Assembly: GCF_907163265.1 (NCBI RefSeq)
Contig: NZ_CAJQUM010000001.1
Location: forward strand, 3,100,001-3,164,000
Reading direction: 5' to 3'
DNA: 64,000 bases
Source of the DNA: Georgfuchsia toluolica
GTDB taxonomy: Bacteria > Pseudomonadota > Gammaproteobacteria > Burkholderiales > Rhodocyclaceae
The translations under genes were made by a program, and so were the position numbers. The notes beneath the pieces were generated by a model that did no database searches, was not told the DNA's origin, and saw nothing but the letters and a program-made list of their open reading frames with translations. The number at the start of each line of letters is the position of its first letter. The stretch's first letter is position 1. This document shows, one piece after another, positions 1 to 9,138 of the stretch.

Positions 1-429
1 GAACAGCGTGACGAACATCAGGTAGTTGCGCTGCGGCTTGGTCACCGGCACGCCGAGCCGGCGCACGTCCTCAGGCAGGCGCGCCTCGACGCGCTTGTAG
101 CGGTTCTGCGCTTCGACCGAGGCGTTGTCGAGGTTGGTGCCGGGTTCGAAAGTCAGCGTCAGGGTGCCGACGCCGAGTTCCGACGCCGCTTCCATGTAGA
201 GCAGGTGCTCGATGCCGTTCATCTCCTGTTCGATCAGGGTAGTCACCGTGTCCTCGACCACCTGGGCCGAAGCGCCGGGATAGGTGATGTTGAATGCGAT
301 CGAAGGCGCCGCCACTTGCGGATAGGCGGATACCGGCAGCTTCTTCAGCGCCAGGCTGCCGGCCAGCACAATGATGATGGCGATCACCCAGGCAAAAATC
401 GGCCGGTCGATGAAAAACTTGGCGAGCAT
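1..429 (-). CDS. RND efflux pump inner-membrane subunit (N-terminal part, cut by window edge)
   Basis: Reading leftward from an ATG at 429, the frame stays open to the window edge (143 codons seen). It begins MLAKFFIDRPIFAWVIAI, the typical start of AcrB/MexB-type HAE1 pumps: a short cytoplasmic helix, then the first membrane segment, then the porter-domain start with the motif GTNLDNASVEAQNRYK. It should form the trimeric proton-driven pump of a tripartite drug or solvent efflux system. It lies just downstream of the adaptor gene and the tetR gene on the same strand, so the three form an operon. Family assignment is firm; the substrate is unknown. Confidence 0.93.
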   Translation of the reverse strand, partial: MLAKFFIDRPIFAWVIAIIIVLAGSLALKKLPVSAYPQVAAPSIAFNITYPGASAQVVEDTVTTLIEQEMNGIEHLLYMEAASELGVGTLTLTFEPGTNLDNASVEAQNRYKRVEARLPEDVRRLGVPVTKPQRNYLMFVTLF

Positions 430-465
430 GTTATGCCTCCGACGGGCCGCCCCGAGGGGGCATGC

Positions 466-482
466 GCCCCCCTGTGGGGGGC
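466..482. repeat. GC-rich hairpin between adaptor and pump genes
   Basis: GCCCCCC, loop TGT, GGGGGGC: a perfect 7-bp stem in the 93-bp gap between the two efflux genes. It may stabilise or attenuate the message between adaptor and pump. There is no T-run, so it is not a classical terminator. Confidence 0.6.
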
Positions 483-522
483 AGTGAGCGTGGTTTGCGA
501 ACGTGGGGGGGCATACTTGCGC

Positions 523-1668
523 CTACTTTTTCGCGCCGGCTGGCGCTGGCAGCGCGGCGGCAGGAAGCAGCGTTGCGACAGGATTCCATGGCACCGGCTT
601 CACCGGGTTGCCGGGGCGGGCTTTCTGCAGGCCATTCACGATCACCTGCTCGCCACCCTTGAGTCCCTCCTCGATAATCCAGTCGGCGCCGGACATGGCC
701 CCGGTTTTGACCGGCAACGGCGTGGCCTTGCCCTCGGCATTGACAATCATGACCGACTGGCCCTGCGGCGATATCTGGACCGCCCGCTGCGGCAACTTGA
801 TGGCCTTGTCCATTTCGGCTTGCGGCACGCGGATGCGGACGAAGGTGCCGGGCAGCAGTTCGCGCTTCGGATTGGGGAACAAGGCGCGTAACTGGATCGA
901 TCCCGTGTTCGGATCAACGGCGAGATCGGAGAATATCAACTTGCCGGGCTGCGGGTAGAGACTGCCATCTTCCAGCACCAGATTTACCCGCATTTGCCCG
1001 GACCGTTTCAGCTTGCCCGCCTTGATGGCCTGCTGCAGGCGCAGCACATCGGCATTGCTTTGGGTGAAATTAACGTAAATCGGGTCAAGTTGCTCGATGG
1101 TTGCCAGGAGCGTCGCCTCGCCCCTGCCGACCAGCGCACCCTCGGTAACCATGGTGCGGCCGATGCGGCCGGAAATGGGTGCCAGTACCTTCGCGTTTTC
1201 GAGGTCGAGTTTCGCCTTGGCCAGCGCTGCTTCGGCCTGCTTGACCTTGGCGACAGCCTGATCGTATTCCTGCTGGCTGACTGCCTTGATTCCGAGCAGG
1301 GGCTTGTAGCGCTCGACGGTTAGTCTGGCCACGGCAACATCGGCCTCGGCCGAATCCGCGTCCGCCTTGTAGGTGCGCGGTTCGATCAGGTACAGGCTCT
1401 TGCCGGCGGCGATATCGCTGCCTTCCTCGAACTGGCGTTTCTCGACCACCCCTTCCACGCGAGCCCTCACCTGCGCGGTACGCACCGCCTGAAGTCGGCC
1501 CGGCAGTTCCTGCGTCAGCGTTGCCGACGAAGAGGCGACAGTGATCACATCGACCTCGGGTGGCGGCATCGCGCCAGGCGCAGCCATGCCCGGACTCTTC
1601 TTGTCCCCGCCGCAGGCCGAGAGGAAGGCAGGGATTAATAGCAGCAGGGCAATTCGGTGGAGTTTCAT
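523..1668 (-). CDS. RND efflux periplasmic adaptor lipoprotein (membrane fusion protein)
   Basis: The protein (about 381 aa from the chosen start) is a membrane-fusion subunit linking the inner-membrane pump to an outer-membrane channel. It opens MKLHRIALLLLIPAFLSACGG, a lipoprotein signal with a lipobox ending in Cys. The order is then beta-barrel/lipoyl half, a helical hairpin (roughly 100-175, with the alternating Ala/Lys/Gln-rich region EAALAKAKLDLENAK), the second lipoyl half and a C-terminal membrane-proximal domain. An upstream in-frame ATG at 1707 would overlap tetR and destroy the signal peptide, so the ATG at 1668 is preferred. Same operon as tetR (9-bp gap) and the pump. Confidence 0.92.
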   Translation of the reverse strand: MKLHRIALLLLIPAFLSACGGDKKSPGMAAPGAMPPPEVDVITVASSSATLTQELPGRLQAVRTAQVRARVEGVVEKRQFEEGSDIAAGKSLYLIEPRTYKADADSAEADVAVARLTVERYKPLLGIKAVSQQEYDQAVAKVKQAEAALAKAKLDLENAKVLAPISGRIGRTMVTEGALVGRGEATLLATIEQLDPIYVNFTQSNADVLRLQQAIKAGKLKRSGQMRVNLVLEDGSLYPQPGKLIFSDLAVDPNTGSIQLRALFPNPKRELLPGTFVRIRVPQAEMDKAIKLPQRAVQISPQGQSVMIVNAEGKATPLPVKTGAMSGADWIIEEGLKGGEQVIVNGLQKARPGNPVKPVPWNPVATLLPAAALPAPAGAKK

Positions 1669-1676
1669 AATGATCC

Positions 1677-2270
1677 TCATTGGGGGAGGTAGGCCCGCAA
1701 GAAACAATCGACGACGCGTTCGGTTTTTTTGGTGTCAGATAGCATCCCGGTTTCCATGTTTATCAGGCCACGCAGCCGGTCGTAATTGGACAGCATGCCG
1801 GTTAGCATCTCGGCGGCGAACTCCGGATCATCGCGGCGCAACTGTGAGCGCTCCATCGCTTTCGCCAGGAAGCGCGAGAGAACCCGGATGGTTTCCCGCG
1901 GGCCTTCGGCGAAGAAGTTGCCGGCAAGTTCCGGGAGACGCGGTGCTTCCGCCACGATGGTGCGGAACATGGACAAACCGCCCGGCCCCAGGACTTTTTC
2001 CCGATATGTGGTGGCAAAGCGGATTAGATTGCTTCGAAGGTCCCCTTCTTCCGTTTCCAGGGTAACCAGGATGGAGCGGATCGCCGTCCGGATAACCTCG
2101 GCGAAGAGAATGTCCTTGCTCGGAAAATGATTGTAAAGCGTCTGCTTGACGACTCCTGCGCGCAGGGCAATATCGTCGATGTTGGCCCGGTAGCCTTTTT
2201 CCATGAAGGCTTCCGCCGCTGCATTCAGCAGGGATTCCCGGGTGACCTGGCGATCCTGATGGGGGAACAT
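1677..2270 (-). CDS. TetR/AcrR-family repressor of the efflux operon
   Basis: 197 aa. The N-terminal helix-turn-helix is clear: TRESLLNAAAEAFMEKGYRANIDDIALRAGV followed by the KQTLYNHFPSKDILF signature, where a recognition helix is followed by YxHF. The C-terminal ligand-binding domain resembles the AcrR/TtgR C-terminal family. It is the first gene of the leftward tetR-adaptor-pump operon, so it probably represses its own operon and is released by pump substrates. The 156-bp region upstream would hold the operator; no obvious palindrome was picked out there. Confidence 0.9.
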   Translation of the reverse strand: MFPHQDRQVTRESLLNAAAEAFMEKGYRANIDDIALRAGVVKQTLYNHFPSKDILFAEVIRTAIRSILVTLETEEGDLRSNLIRFATTYREKVLGPGGLSMFRTIVAEAPRLPELAGNFFAEGPRETIRVLSRFLAKAMERSQLRRDDPEFAAEMLTGMLSNYDRLRGLINMETGMLSDTKKTERVVDCFLRAYLPQ

Positions 2271-2426
2271 TTTTCCGGTTATTTACACTCAAGACTGGAC
2301 TTATCATTCTAACAAGGAGATGCGGTACTGTTGTGCAAAAAGTAGCGGTAGTTGGCGGTCATTGCGACAAGCGTGTTTTCTTGAGGCCGCATCGCCCATC
2401 GCCAATGCGGCACCTTGCCTCCGTGC

Positions 2427-4619
2427 TCAATCGGGGTGCAGTGGAGCACCTGGACTGATACTGGCCGCGAACCTGGAGCCTGGTTTTAGCAGGCCTACTT
2501 CGTCACCAAGGATATGAACGGCTTCATTCAGCAAAACATCCTTGGCATTTTTGTTTGCATTTTCAGCCGCCAATTCAGTGGCCAGGTTGCGTTCATCGGC
2601 TTGCAGACCATCGTCACGAAACGGCTTGTTATTCCCGGGCGCGGGTTTTCTGCCCACAACTTTGCCTTGCGCATTCATGCCAGCCTCGCTCCCTGCCGCG
2701 CATGACGCCTGGCGTGCCTCTTGGTCCTCCCGTTCCTTGCGCCGTTCCGCCTCGTTCAGTGAAACCAGGTGCTTCCCGCTTTGAAGCCTGAACCTGGCAA
2801 TGTCTTCCTGCAGGCACAAAAAGTCCTTGTCGCTCTTCGCTCGGGCTTCGTGGCGGGCCAGCAAGATGGGCTGCAAAGATTTCAAGTTGCCGGCCGGTGA
2901 ATAACTGGCAGCCTTGACCTGCATCCAGGGGAGCGCATTGTCAAAACTGGATTCGCCAAAGTCTTCCACGTCAGTCACAGCGGGGAAGCCGATGTCCGGC
3001 GCTACACCCCGGAGCTGCGTTGTGCCGCCGTTGACACGGAAGAACTGGGCAATGGTCAATTTCAGTTCGCCGAATACCGGCTTGTCGTTTTTGGCAATTT
3101 GATCGAGATCGATCATGGTTTGCACAGTGCCTTTCCCAAAACTCGGTTCACCGATAACCAAACCGCGGCCATAGTCTTGAATCGCGGCAGCAAAAATCTC
3201 GGAAGCCGATGCCGAACTACGGTTGATCAGGACGCCAAGGGGACCCTTCCAGGCAACACTCACGTTGTTGTCGCCTTCGACGGCAACGTTACCCTGCGCA
3301 TTGCGCGTTTGCACCACAGGCCCCCTGCCGATAAACAAGCCGGTGAGTTCAATCGCTTCTGACAATGAGCCACCACCGTTATTGCGCAAATCGACCAGTA
3401 CGGCGTCGACCTTTTCCTTTTTTAATTCGCCCAATAGGCGTGCAACATCGCGGGATGCGCTTTTGAAATGCACGTCGCCTTGTTGTCGGGCTTCGACATC
3501 TTCATAGAAGCCGGGCAGCGATATCACGCCGATGCGGCGGGAGATATTCCCCTCCTTCACCGAGAGGACGGACTTTTTGGCAGACTGCTCTTCCAGAGTG
3601 ATTTTTTTCCGAATGAGTGAAACCAATTGATGTTTGTCATCCGGACCCGCGCCCGCAGGGAGCACATCAAGCAGGACGGTTGAATCGGCCGCACCGCGAA
3701 TCAAGGCAACAGTATCGTCCAGACGCCAGCCCACGATATCCATCATGACGCCATGTTCACCTTGAGCAACGCCGAGAATGCGGTCCCCGATTTTTAGTTG
3801 GCCCGACAGGGCGGCGGGACCGCCGGGGACGAGTTCCCGAATGGTGGTGTAGTCGTCCTTTTCTGCCAACACAGCGCCTATCCCGACCAAAGAAAGTTTC
3901 ATCGCTATATCGAATTCCTCCGCCGTCCGAGGCCCCATGTAGTTGGTATGAGGTTCAATGGCCATGGTGTAGGCATTCATGAATGTCTGAAAGGCATCAT
4001 TGCTCGTTACCTGGCTGATGCGCTTCTGGGAATTGTTATAACGCTTATTCAAGGTTTCGGCGATGCTCTTGTCGTCTTTCCCGGCGAGCTTGAGGCGTAG
4101 CCAGTCGTTCTTGACCCGCTTTCGCCATACCTCGCGCATCTCAATCTCGGATTTCGGCCAGGTTTCCTTTTCGCGCTCGTATTGATAACTTTCCTTCTGC
4201 TGAAAATCAAACCCCTCGCTGAGCAAGGATCTGGCATAAGCAAAACGCGCGGATACTCGCTGCGCGTAGAGATTGAAAATCACAAAGGGAGCCGCAAGAT
4301 CCTCCTTGAGGATGGCATCATCGAGTTGAGTTCTAAAGCCGGTCAGTTGGTCAATGTCGGACTGAACGAAAAATATCTTCTCGGAATCAAGGGCCTTCAG
4401 ATAATGGTCGAATATTTTTTCCGACATGGCATTGTCGAGCGGCATCGCTTTGTAGTGATAGCGGGTTAACAGTCCAGCCACCAGATGCGCTGCCTGCGTC
4501 TGTTGCTGTGCTGGCTTCAGCTCCGGGGGAGGAGGTGGCATTCCCGAGACAAGCGACGCAGCCTGCGCTGTTGTCGCCAATGCAAACACTAAAGCCAACC
4601 ACAGCAGTTTCAGTTTCAT
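2427..4619 (-). CDS. prc: Tail-specific (carboxy-terminal processing) protease
   Basis: 730 aa periplasmic S41 protease that trims C-termini and degrades tagged or misfolded envelope proteins. A Sec signal (MKLKLLWLALVFALATTAQA) is followed by the Tsp N-terminal helical domain (to about 220), a PDZ domain (about 230-320) and the S41 catalytic domain. The serine lies in LINRSSASASEIFAAA and the lysine in GEPSFGKGTVQT, spaced as expected for the Ser-Lys dyad. A charged C-terminal DUF3340-type tail (about 620-700) is also present. Length fits the Prc subfamily (650-730 aa) rather than the shorter CtpA. It appears monocistronic. Confidence 0.95.
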   Translation of the reverse strand: MKLKLLWLALVFALATTAQAASLVSGMPPPPPELKPAQQQTQAAHLVAGLLTRYHYKAMPLDNAMSEKIFDHYLKALDSEKIFFVQSDIDQLTGFRTQLDDAILKEDLAAPFVIFNLYAQRVSARFAYARSLLSEGFDFQQKESYQYEREKETWPKSEIEMREVWRKRVKNDWLRLKLAGKDDKSIAETLNKRYNNSQKRISQVTSNDAFQTFMNAYTMAIEPHTNYMGPRTAEEFDIAMKLSLVGIGAVLAEKDDYTTIRELVPGGPAALSGQLKIGDRILGVAQGEHGVMMDIVGWRLDDTVALIRGAADSTVLLDVLPAGAGPDDKHQLVSLIRKKITLEEQSAKKSVLSVKEGNISRRIGVISLPGFYEDVEARQQGDVHFKSASRDVARLLGELKKEKVDAVLVDLRNNGGGSLSEAIELTGLFIGRGPVVQTRNAQGNVAVEGDNNVSVAWKGPLGVLINRSSASASEIFAAAIQDYGRGLVIGEPSFGKGTVQTMIDLDQIAKNDKPVFGELKLTIAQFFRVNGGTTQLRGVAPDIGFPAVTDVEDFGESSFDNALPWMQVKAASYSPAGNLKSLQPILLARHEARAKSDKDFLCLQEDIARFRLQSGKHLVSLNEAERRKEREDQEARQASCAAGSEAGMNAQGKVVGRKPAPGNNKPFRDDGLQADERNLATELAAENANKNAKDVLLNEAVHILGDEVGLLKPGSRFAASISPGAPLHPD

Positions 4620-4941
4620 TCGTTCTCCGTCACTGGATCCAAAAAAATGGGCCGTCGATTGTTCGTATGGTGCCCCCCAAAGGGGCGTGATTTATAAATT
4701 GATTGAATTCTGTTGTAACTGCTTGTAATGAAAAGACCCTGATTTGAGAGTGACGACGCGCGCTTAACAAAAAACAATTGTGCGCGTTGAAGATTGAGCA
4801 GTGTGGCTTTGAAGGCTTTTCTCTGTCCCACAGGGGTTTCCTTGTGGTTATATCCTCGGTGGATTGTTTCTGCCGTTTTTAGGTTTACTATTTTGATCAC
4901 TGTTTCGTGGTTCTTCATAATAAAGGAGAACTGGTAGTCTG
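4620..4941. other. Intergenic region between prc and thpR
   Basis: About 320 bp, AT-rich, with no convincing gene. A 100-codon leftward frame covers most of it but has no recognisable domain and its own stop overlaps the prc start, so it is judged spurious. The region should hold the leftward prc promoter and the rightward thpR promoter. A short palindrome (CCCCAAAGGGG) lies near 4675. Confidence 0.5.
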
Positions 4942-5454
4942 ATGATGTCTCACGACAAGGCCCGTATGTTCCTCGCCCTATGGCCAGGGCCGGAAATGCG
5001 CGCGGCCATAAGGCAACACCGAAACACCTGGCGCTGGCCCCCCAAGGCCGCGCCGGTGCGTACCGAGAAACTGCACCTGACGTTGCATTTCATCGGCGAC
5101 GTTGAGCGCGAACGGCTGCCTGAACTTCAGCAGCAACTCCGTGTTAACTTTGAGCCATTTCGTCTTCAACTCGGCTATCCCGAACTCTGGCCACACGGTA
5201 TCGCCGTACTGCGGCCACGCATGATTCCCGCTGGGATCATGCAACTGCAAGCAACGCTCGGTTGCGCCTTGCAACGTCTCGACCTGCCGCTTGATGCGCG
5301 TGAATTTCAACCGCATATCACGCTTGCCCGGCATGCGGGCGAAGCGGCGTTGCCGGAACAACAGCCACTTATCGATTGGGATGTCGACAGCTATGTTCTG
5401 GTCGAATCGGAATTCGACGCAGATCGTACTTACACGATCCTCGCGCATTATTAG
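4942..5454 (+). CDS. thpR: RNA 2',3'-cyclic phosphodiesterase (LigT/2H family)
   Basis: 170 aa member of the 2H phosphoesterase family, which opens 2',3'-cyclic phosphates on RNA. Both signature motifs are present: HLTLHF (about residues 47-52) and HITLAR (about 125-130), each giving a catalytic HxT. The length is normal. Start: ATG at 4942 after an AAGGAGA sequence at 4923-4929; a second ATG follows directly and cannot be excluded. It appears to be a single-gene unit. Confidence 0.93.
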   Translation: MMSHDKARMFLALWPGPEMRAAIRQHRNTWRWPPKAAPVRTEKLHLTLHFIGDVERERLPELQQQLRVNFEPFRLQLGYPELWPHGIAVLRPRMIPAGIMQLQATLGCALQRLDLPLDAREFQPHITLARHAGEAALPEQQPLIDWDVDSYVLVESEFDADRTYTILAHY

Positions 5455-5513
5455 TGCGCACGAATTTAGCGGGTCAGTTTGCTTGCGAGCAGCACCAGTA
5501 TTGACCCGTTTTC

Positions 5514-6122
5514 TTAAAAGCGGACCTTGCCCCAGAAAATGAAAATGTTGCCGCGACCATGACCACCGGGTAAGTAGATGGTATCAAGTGAATACCTTTG
5601 GTATTCCAGTGATGCCATTGGGAGAACCCCGGGGATGGGCGTGTAGTGGCCGATGTCTGCACGAGCAGTTATAAAAGCCGCGTAGCCAAGACCGAACTTT
5701 AATTCATCGTGAAGCGGCCAGAAGGTCTTATAGCCATACCCGCCCAGGTATTCCGGCATGGAGTGGGAGTCCTTGAATTCCATGACATATACACCATGCC
5801 AGTCACCATCCTGGTCATAGGCTCCCTTGCCGATCCCCAATCCCCAAGGCGTTTCATTGAAACTATTGATTTTTTCCCGCGTATAGGAAGATCGGACGTG
5901 ATAGACATGAAGCGGCACATAGAGTTCGGTCCGTCCGTCCTTCCAGGTCGCTTCCAGTCGCTGGACAGCTTTGTCGTACCAGGAGGAAGTTGCAGGTTCG
6001 TCCGCGAAGGCTGGACCTGTCACCATTGCGGTGACCAAATACATTGCCAGCAGACGAGTGACGGTACGAAAGATGATGTGGGTAATCATTTCCTGAGCCT
6101 TGATAAATACACCGCTTTTCAA
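5514..6122 (-). CDS. pagP: Lipid A palmitoyltransferase PagP
   Basis: 202 aa outer-membrane enzyme that moves a palmitate from a phospholipid to lipid A, changing membrane permeability. After a signal sequence ending around PAFADEPA it has the PagP hallmarks: LYVPLHVYH (catalytic His), EFKDSHSMPEY (catalytic Asp-Ser) and alternating aromatic strands of an 8-strand barrel ending in an aromatic residue (GKVRF). An internal ATG at 6089 (MITHIIFRT) would give a more typical signal peptide. Faces the thioredoxin-like gene divergently across 240 bp. Confidence 0.93.
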   Translation of the reverse strand: MKSGVFIKAQEMITHIIFRTVTRLLAMYLVTAMVTGPAFADEPATSSWYDKAVQRLEATWKDGRTELYVPLHVYHVRSSYTREKINSFNETPWGLGIGKGAYDQDGDWHGVYVMEFKDSHSMPEYLGGYGYKTFWPLHDELKFGLGYAAFITARADIGHYTPIPGVLPMASLEYQRYSLDTIYLPGGHGRGNIFIFWGKVRF

Positions 6123-6364
6123 TTATCTAAATCTTAGACTCATTAACCAATAAATTACATGATCTTGCACACAAATAATGCATCTTGTTTATGCAAAACA
6201 CAAGGGCGGTGTGAATGTTTTGCAACAACTTGAAATGGACAATCCGATGATCGCTCTTGGCCGAGGGTGACTGTTCAGGTTGACTGCCGGCCGGGCATTG
6301 GCAAAACCTGTACGATTGGTTAACGTCAGCTTTGCGGTACTGGCCCACACGAAGGAGATGATCC

Positions 6365-6910
6365 ATGCTGCTCGATACCCCGATCTGCGATTTCGGCTGG
6401 AAGGCCCCCGACTTCACCTTGAAGGATCCTGACGGCACGCCATTCACCATGTCGCAGCATCTGGGGGAGAAAGGGCTATTGGTCATGTTCATTTGCAACC
6501 ACTGCCCCTACGTGCAGGCTATCGCCGAACGGCTGTCGGCCGACACGCGGACGCTGATGAGCGAAGGCATCAACGTGGTTGCGGTTATGTCCAACGATTA
6601 CCGCCTGGTGCCGGCCGATTCACCGGCCAATATGAAGCGCTTCGCCATGCAGCACGGTTTTGCGTTCCCCTACCTGGTCGACGAAGACCAGGCGGTCGGA
6701 CGCGCTTTCGGCGCTGTGTGTACCCCCGACTTTTTCGGCCTCAACAAACGCGGGGAGCTTCAGTATCGCGGCCGGCTCGACGATGCCCGCATGGGCGATT
6801 CATCCAAGCGCCAGCCCGAACTTCTCATTGCCATGCGCCAGATTGCCCAAACAGGCAACGGGCCTCGAGAACAGGTTGCGAGCATGGGCTGCTCAATCAA
6901 ATGGCGTTAG
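6365..6910 (+). CDS. Thioredoxin-fold/peroxiredoxin-like protein
   Basis: 181 aa, AhpC/TSA-Redoxin family, cytoplasmic (no signal). The fold starts FGWKAPDFTLKDPDG; the redox motif is FICNHCPYV (CxxC, about residues 44-47). This matches the thioredoxin family proteins common in proteobacteria that are usually annotated as thiol-disulfide or peroxide-reducing enzymes; the physiological partner is not known. Ribosome-binding sequence GAAGGAGATG directly precedes the ATG. Convergent with dsbC. Confidence 0.85.
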   Translation: MLLDTPICDFGWKAPDFTLKDPDGTPFTMSQHLGEKGLLVMFICNHCPYVQAIAERLSADTRTLMSEGINVVAVMSNDYRLVPADSPANMKRFAMQHGFAFPYLVDEDQAVGRAFGAVCTPDFFGLNKRGELQYRGRLDDARMGDSSKRQPELLIAMRQIAQTGNGPREQVASMGCSIKWR

Positions 6911-6922
6911 CAAGTAGCCGTT

Positions 6923-7642
6923 TCAACCGTCGCTTTTGGTCAGTGCCTTTTCGATTTCAGCGGCTGGAATAAAGCCGCCAACCTGCTGTTTGCTGGCGGG
7001 GAAAAATATAAACGGCGTGCCACGTATGCCAAGGCTCTGGCTCAGCTTCAGGTTCTTGTCCAGCACCGGACCGGCATCGCATTTGCGGCCAGTGGCCGCC
7101 ACCGGAAGCACGCCATTGGTCATCCAGTCGCTCCAGGTCTTGGCGCGATCAGCGGCACACCAGATGGCCTTTGACTTGCTCGCGGAATCTTCCGAGAGGA
7201 TCGGGATCATGAAGGTGTAGATGGTAACGTCATTGACCTGCTTGAGTTCTTTCGCGAGTTTCTTGCAGTAGCCGCAGTTCGGATCTTCAAAGGTCACCAT
7301 CACATTCTTGCCATTGCCGCGTATCAGCTTGACGGCCTGATCGTAGGGCAACTGGCCGAGCTTCTTTTCCGCCAGTGCGACTTTCTTGTCGGCGGTAACG
7401 TTTTTCATCGTCCTGGCGTCGACCAGGCTGCCGGCAATGAAGTAATTGGCTTTTTCGTCCACATACATGAACTGACCGTCGACGACGACCTCATACAACC
7501 CGGCGATGGGTGACTTGTTGATCTGTTCGATCTTGCTGCCAAGCTTGCCTTCGAACAGCGCGCGGATGGCATTATCGTCGGCCTGCACGTATGCCGGAAG
7601 GACGAGGGAAACGAACAGCAGGGCGAGTGCTTTGATTTTCAT
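6923..7642 (-). CDS. dsbC: Thiol:disulfide interchange protein DsbC
   Basis: 239 aa periplasmic disulfide isomerase. It has a Sec signal (MKIKALALLFVSLVLPAYVQA), an N-terminal dimerisation domain (about 22-80, with GLYEVVVDGQFMYVDEKANYF) and a thioredoxin domain with active site DPNCGYCKKL (CGYC). The cis-proline loop GTPFIFF is present near residue 210. It needs DsbD for reduction. Transcribed with the upstream FAD-hydroxylase gene on the same strand (27-bp gap), a pairing frequent in betaproteobacteria. Confidence 0.95.
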   Translation of the reverse strand: MKIKALALLFVSLVLPAYVQADDNAIRALFEGKLGSKIEQINKSPIAGLYEVVVDGQFMYVDEKANYFIAGSLVDARTMKNVTADKKVALAEKKLGQLPYDQAVKLIRGNGKNVMVTFEDPNCGYCKKLAKELKQVNDVTIYTFMIPILSEDSASKSKAIWCAADRAKTWSDWMTNGVLPVAATGRKCDAGPVLDKNLKLSQSLGIRGTPFIFFPASKQQVGGFIPAAEIEKALTKSDG

Positions 7643-7669
7643 GGGGACTCCAAGGGTGGATGGGGTGGA

Positions 7670-8827
7670 TCAGGAGGCAATGGCGTAACGTACCAGAACG
7701 TCCTTGATCAAGGGCAAAGAATTGGTCGCGCTCAATCCGGCATTGCGCAATACCGAAAGCGGACGCCAGGCGGGGGTAAACAATTTGTGCAAACCGTGCG
7801 TGGTGGCTTGCAAGGCGATGACCTCTTCCTTGCGAGTGCGTTCATAACGGCGCAGCAGGGCATGGTCGCCACAATCGATGTAATCGGGTTTGTCTGTCAG
7901 GAGTTTCGCCAGCACTCGCGCATCCTGAAAGCCGAGGTTAATGCCATGTCCAGAAAGCGGATGAATCGTATGCGCGGCATCGCCGATCAAGGCCAGGCGC
8001 GCAGCGATGGAGGAAGGCGCCCGCATCAGTCGCAAAGGGAAACCAATGGCGGGTGTCAGCAGCGACAGCGCACCCAGGCGGTGCTGGCCGGCCTCGGCCA
8101 CTCTCGCGCAGACCGCATTGTCATCGAGCGCCAGCAACTCGACGGCATTGGCCTCCGGCGTCGACCACACCATCGAAATCATGTTGTCCGGCAGCGGCAG
8201 CCAGGCCAGCACGCCGTCGTTGCGGAACCATTGAAAGGCGGTGCCGCGATGCGGCTTTTCGCAGCGGAAGTTGGCCACCACGCCAAGCTGGCCATAGGAA
8301 TGGGAATTCACCTCGATGCCGGCTGTGGCGCGCGTCCATGAACCGGCGCCATCGGCCGCAACCACCAACTGCGCTTCGATATTCTGGCCGTCAGAGAGCG
8401 TAAGGCGGGCTGCATTGCCATCAAATGCCAAAGCCTCCGGCTGGACCGGACACAACAAGGCGAGATTGGCCTGACGCTTGGCGCTTTCCCACAACTCACA
8501 CTGCATGACAGATGATTCGACGATCCAGGCCAGGGCGTCGGCGCCGGCATCATAGGCGGAAAAATCGATACGTCCGCCCGCATCACCATGAATTTCCATC
8601 GCATCGACTGCAGTCAGGCGAGCAGGGTCGATGTGCGGCCATACGCCGATCGAGGCGAGAAATGCTGCATTGGCCGGACTCACCGCATAAATGCGCGAAT
8701 CCCATCCAGCCGGCCTGACGGGCGCGCGTCCTTCCAGCAAAGCCACAGAGAGGCGGGTTTTTCGCAGGGCGACGGCGAGCGAGAGTCCCGCCAGGCCACC
8801 ACCGACAATCAGCACATCAACTTTCAT
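7670..8827 (-). CDS. UbiH/UbiF/VisC-family FAD-dependent hydroxylase
   Basis: 385 aa flavoprotein monooxygenase of the ubiquinone-ring hydroxylase family. Visible are the Rossmann GxGxxG variant at the N-terminus (LIVGGGLAGLSLAVAL), the mid DG motif (VVAADGAGSWTR) and the second FAD motif IGDAAHTIHPLSGHGINLGFQDA, the UbiH-family signature. Likely hydroxylates a ring position in ubiquinone synthesis; which position (C5, C6 or C1) cannot be told from sequence alone, so no symbol is given. Probably co-transcribed with dsbC. Confidence 0.88.
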   Translation of the reverse strand: MKVDVLIVGGGLAGLSLAVALRKTRLSVALLEGRAPVRPAGWDSRIYAVSPANAAFLASIGVWPHIDPARLTAVDAMEIHGDAGGRIDFSAYDAGADALAWIVESSVMQCELWESAKRQANLALLCPVQPEALAFDGNAARLTLSDGQNIEAQLVVAADGAGSWTRATAGIEVNSHSYGQLGVVANFRCEKPHRGTAFQWFRNDGVLAWLPLPDNMISMVWSTPEANAVELLALDDNAVCARVAEAGQHRLGALSLLTPAIGFPLRLMRAPSSIAARLALIGDAAHTIHPLSGHGINLGFQDARVLAKLLTDKPDYIDCGDHALLRRYERTRKEEVIALQATTHGLHKLFTPAWRPLSVLRNAGLSATNSLPLIKDVLVRYAIAS

Positions 8828-8855
8828 CTACGGATTGTCGCCCACGGGGTATTCC

Positions 8856-8885
8856 TTGACAAGGTAAAGCCCGGACAAGGATAAT
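8856..8885 (+). promoter_or_regulatory. Sigma-70-type promoter of tRNA-Met
   Basis: TTGACA at 8856-8861 and GATAAT at 8880-8885, 18-bp spacing, 13 bp before the tRNA. The -35 is a perfect consensus and the -10 matches 5 of 6. Confidence 0.75.
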
Positions 8886-8898
8886 TCGCCCCCCTTTT

Positions 8899-8975
8899 GG
8901 TGATGTAGCTCAGCTGGTTAGAGCGATGGATTCATAATCCATAGGTCGAGGGTTCAAGTCCCCCCATCACCACCA
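8899..8975 (+). tRNA. tRNA-Met (anticodon CAT)
   Basis: 77 nt including encoded CCA. Acceptor stem GGTGATG pairs with CATCACC (8965-8971). The anticodon stem is ATGGA/TCCAT with loop TTCATAA, and the T-arm contains GGTTCAAGTCC. Elongator type judging by the perfect G1-C72 pair. Its 3' 23 nt are the attachment site of the element to the right. Confidence 0.96.
8953..8975 (+). repeat. attL: tRNA-Met 3' end, 23-bp direct repeat
   Basis: TTCAAGTCCCCCC followed by ATCACCACCA is repeated exactly at 14394-14416. The left copy completes the functional tRNA, as usual for tyrosine integrases that target the 3' half of tRNA genes. Confidence 0.93.
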
Positions 8976-9009
8976 AATTCGATGTAAGTCTAGACCACTC
9001 TGGACTACT

Positions 9010-9038
9010 AAAACCCCATGATTCATATGGGGTTTTTT
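9010..9038 (+). terminator. Rho-independent terminator after tRNA-Met (supplied by the element)
   Basis: AAAACCCCAT (9010-9019) pairs with ATGGGGTTTT (9027-9036) across a 7-nt loop and runs into T residues. The tRNA's original terminator now lies beyond attR at 14427. Confidence 0.85.
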
Positions 9039-9138
9039 CTTTTGTGCCATCCATCTGGGTTGGTCTCCAGTGGTCTCGATTTGGCTCGTTTGGCACACGG
9101 TTTTGCCACATTTTTGCCACAACTTTTTGGTGGCAGTC

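Noticed and set aside
4616-4918. Leftward 100-codon frame upstream of prc
   Set aside because: No recognisable family, stop overlaps the prc start codon, composition like AT-rich intergenic DNA.
6127-6498. Leftward 123-codon frame between pagP and the thioredoxin-like gene
   Set aside because: Overlaps the well-supported gene at 6365 antisense and shows no domain or ribosome site.
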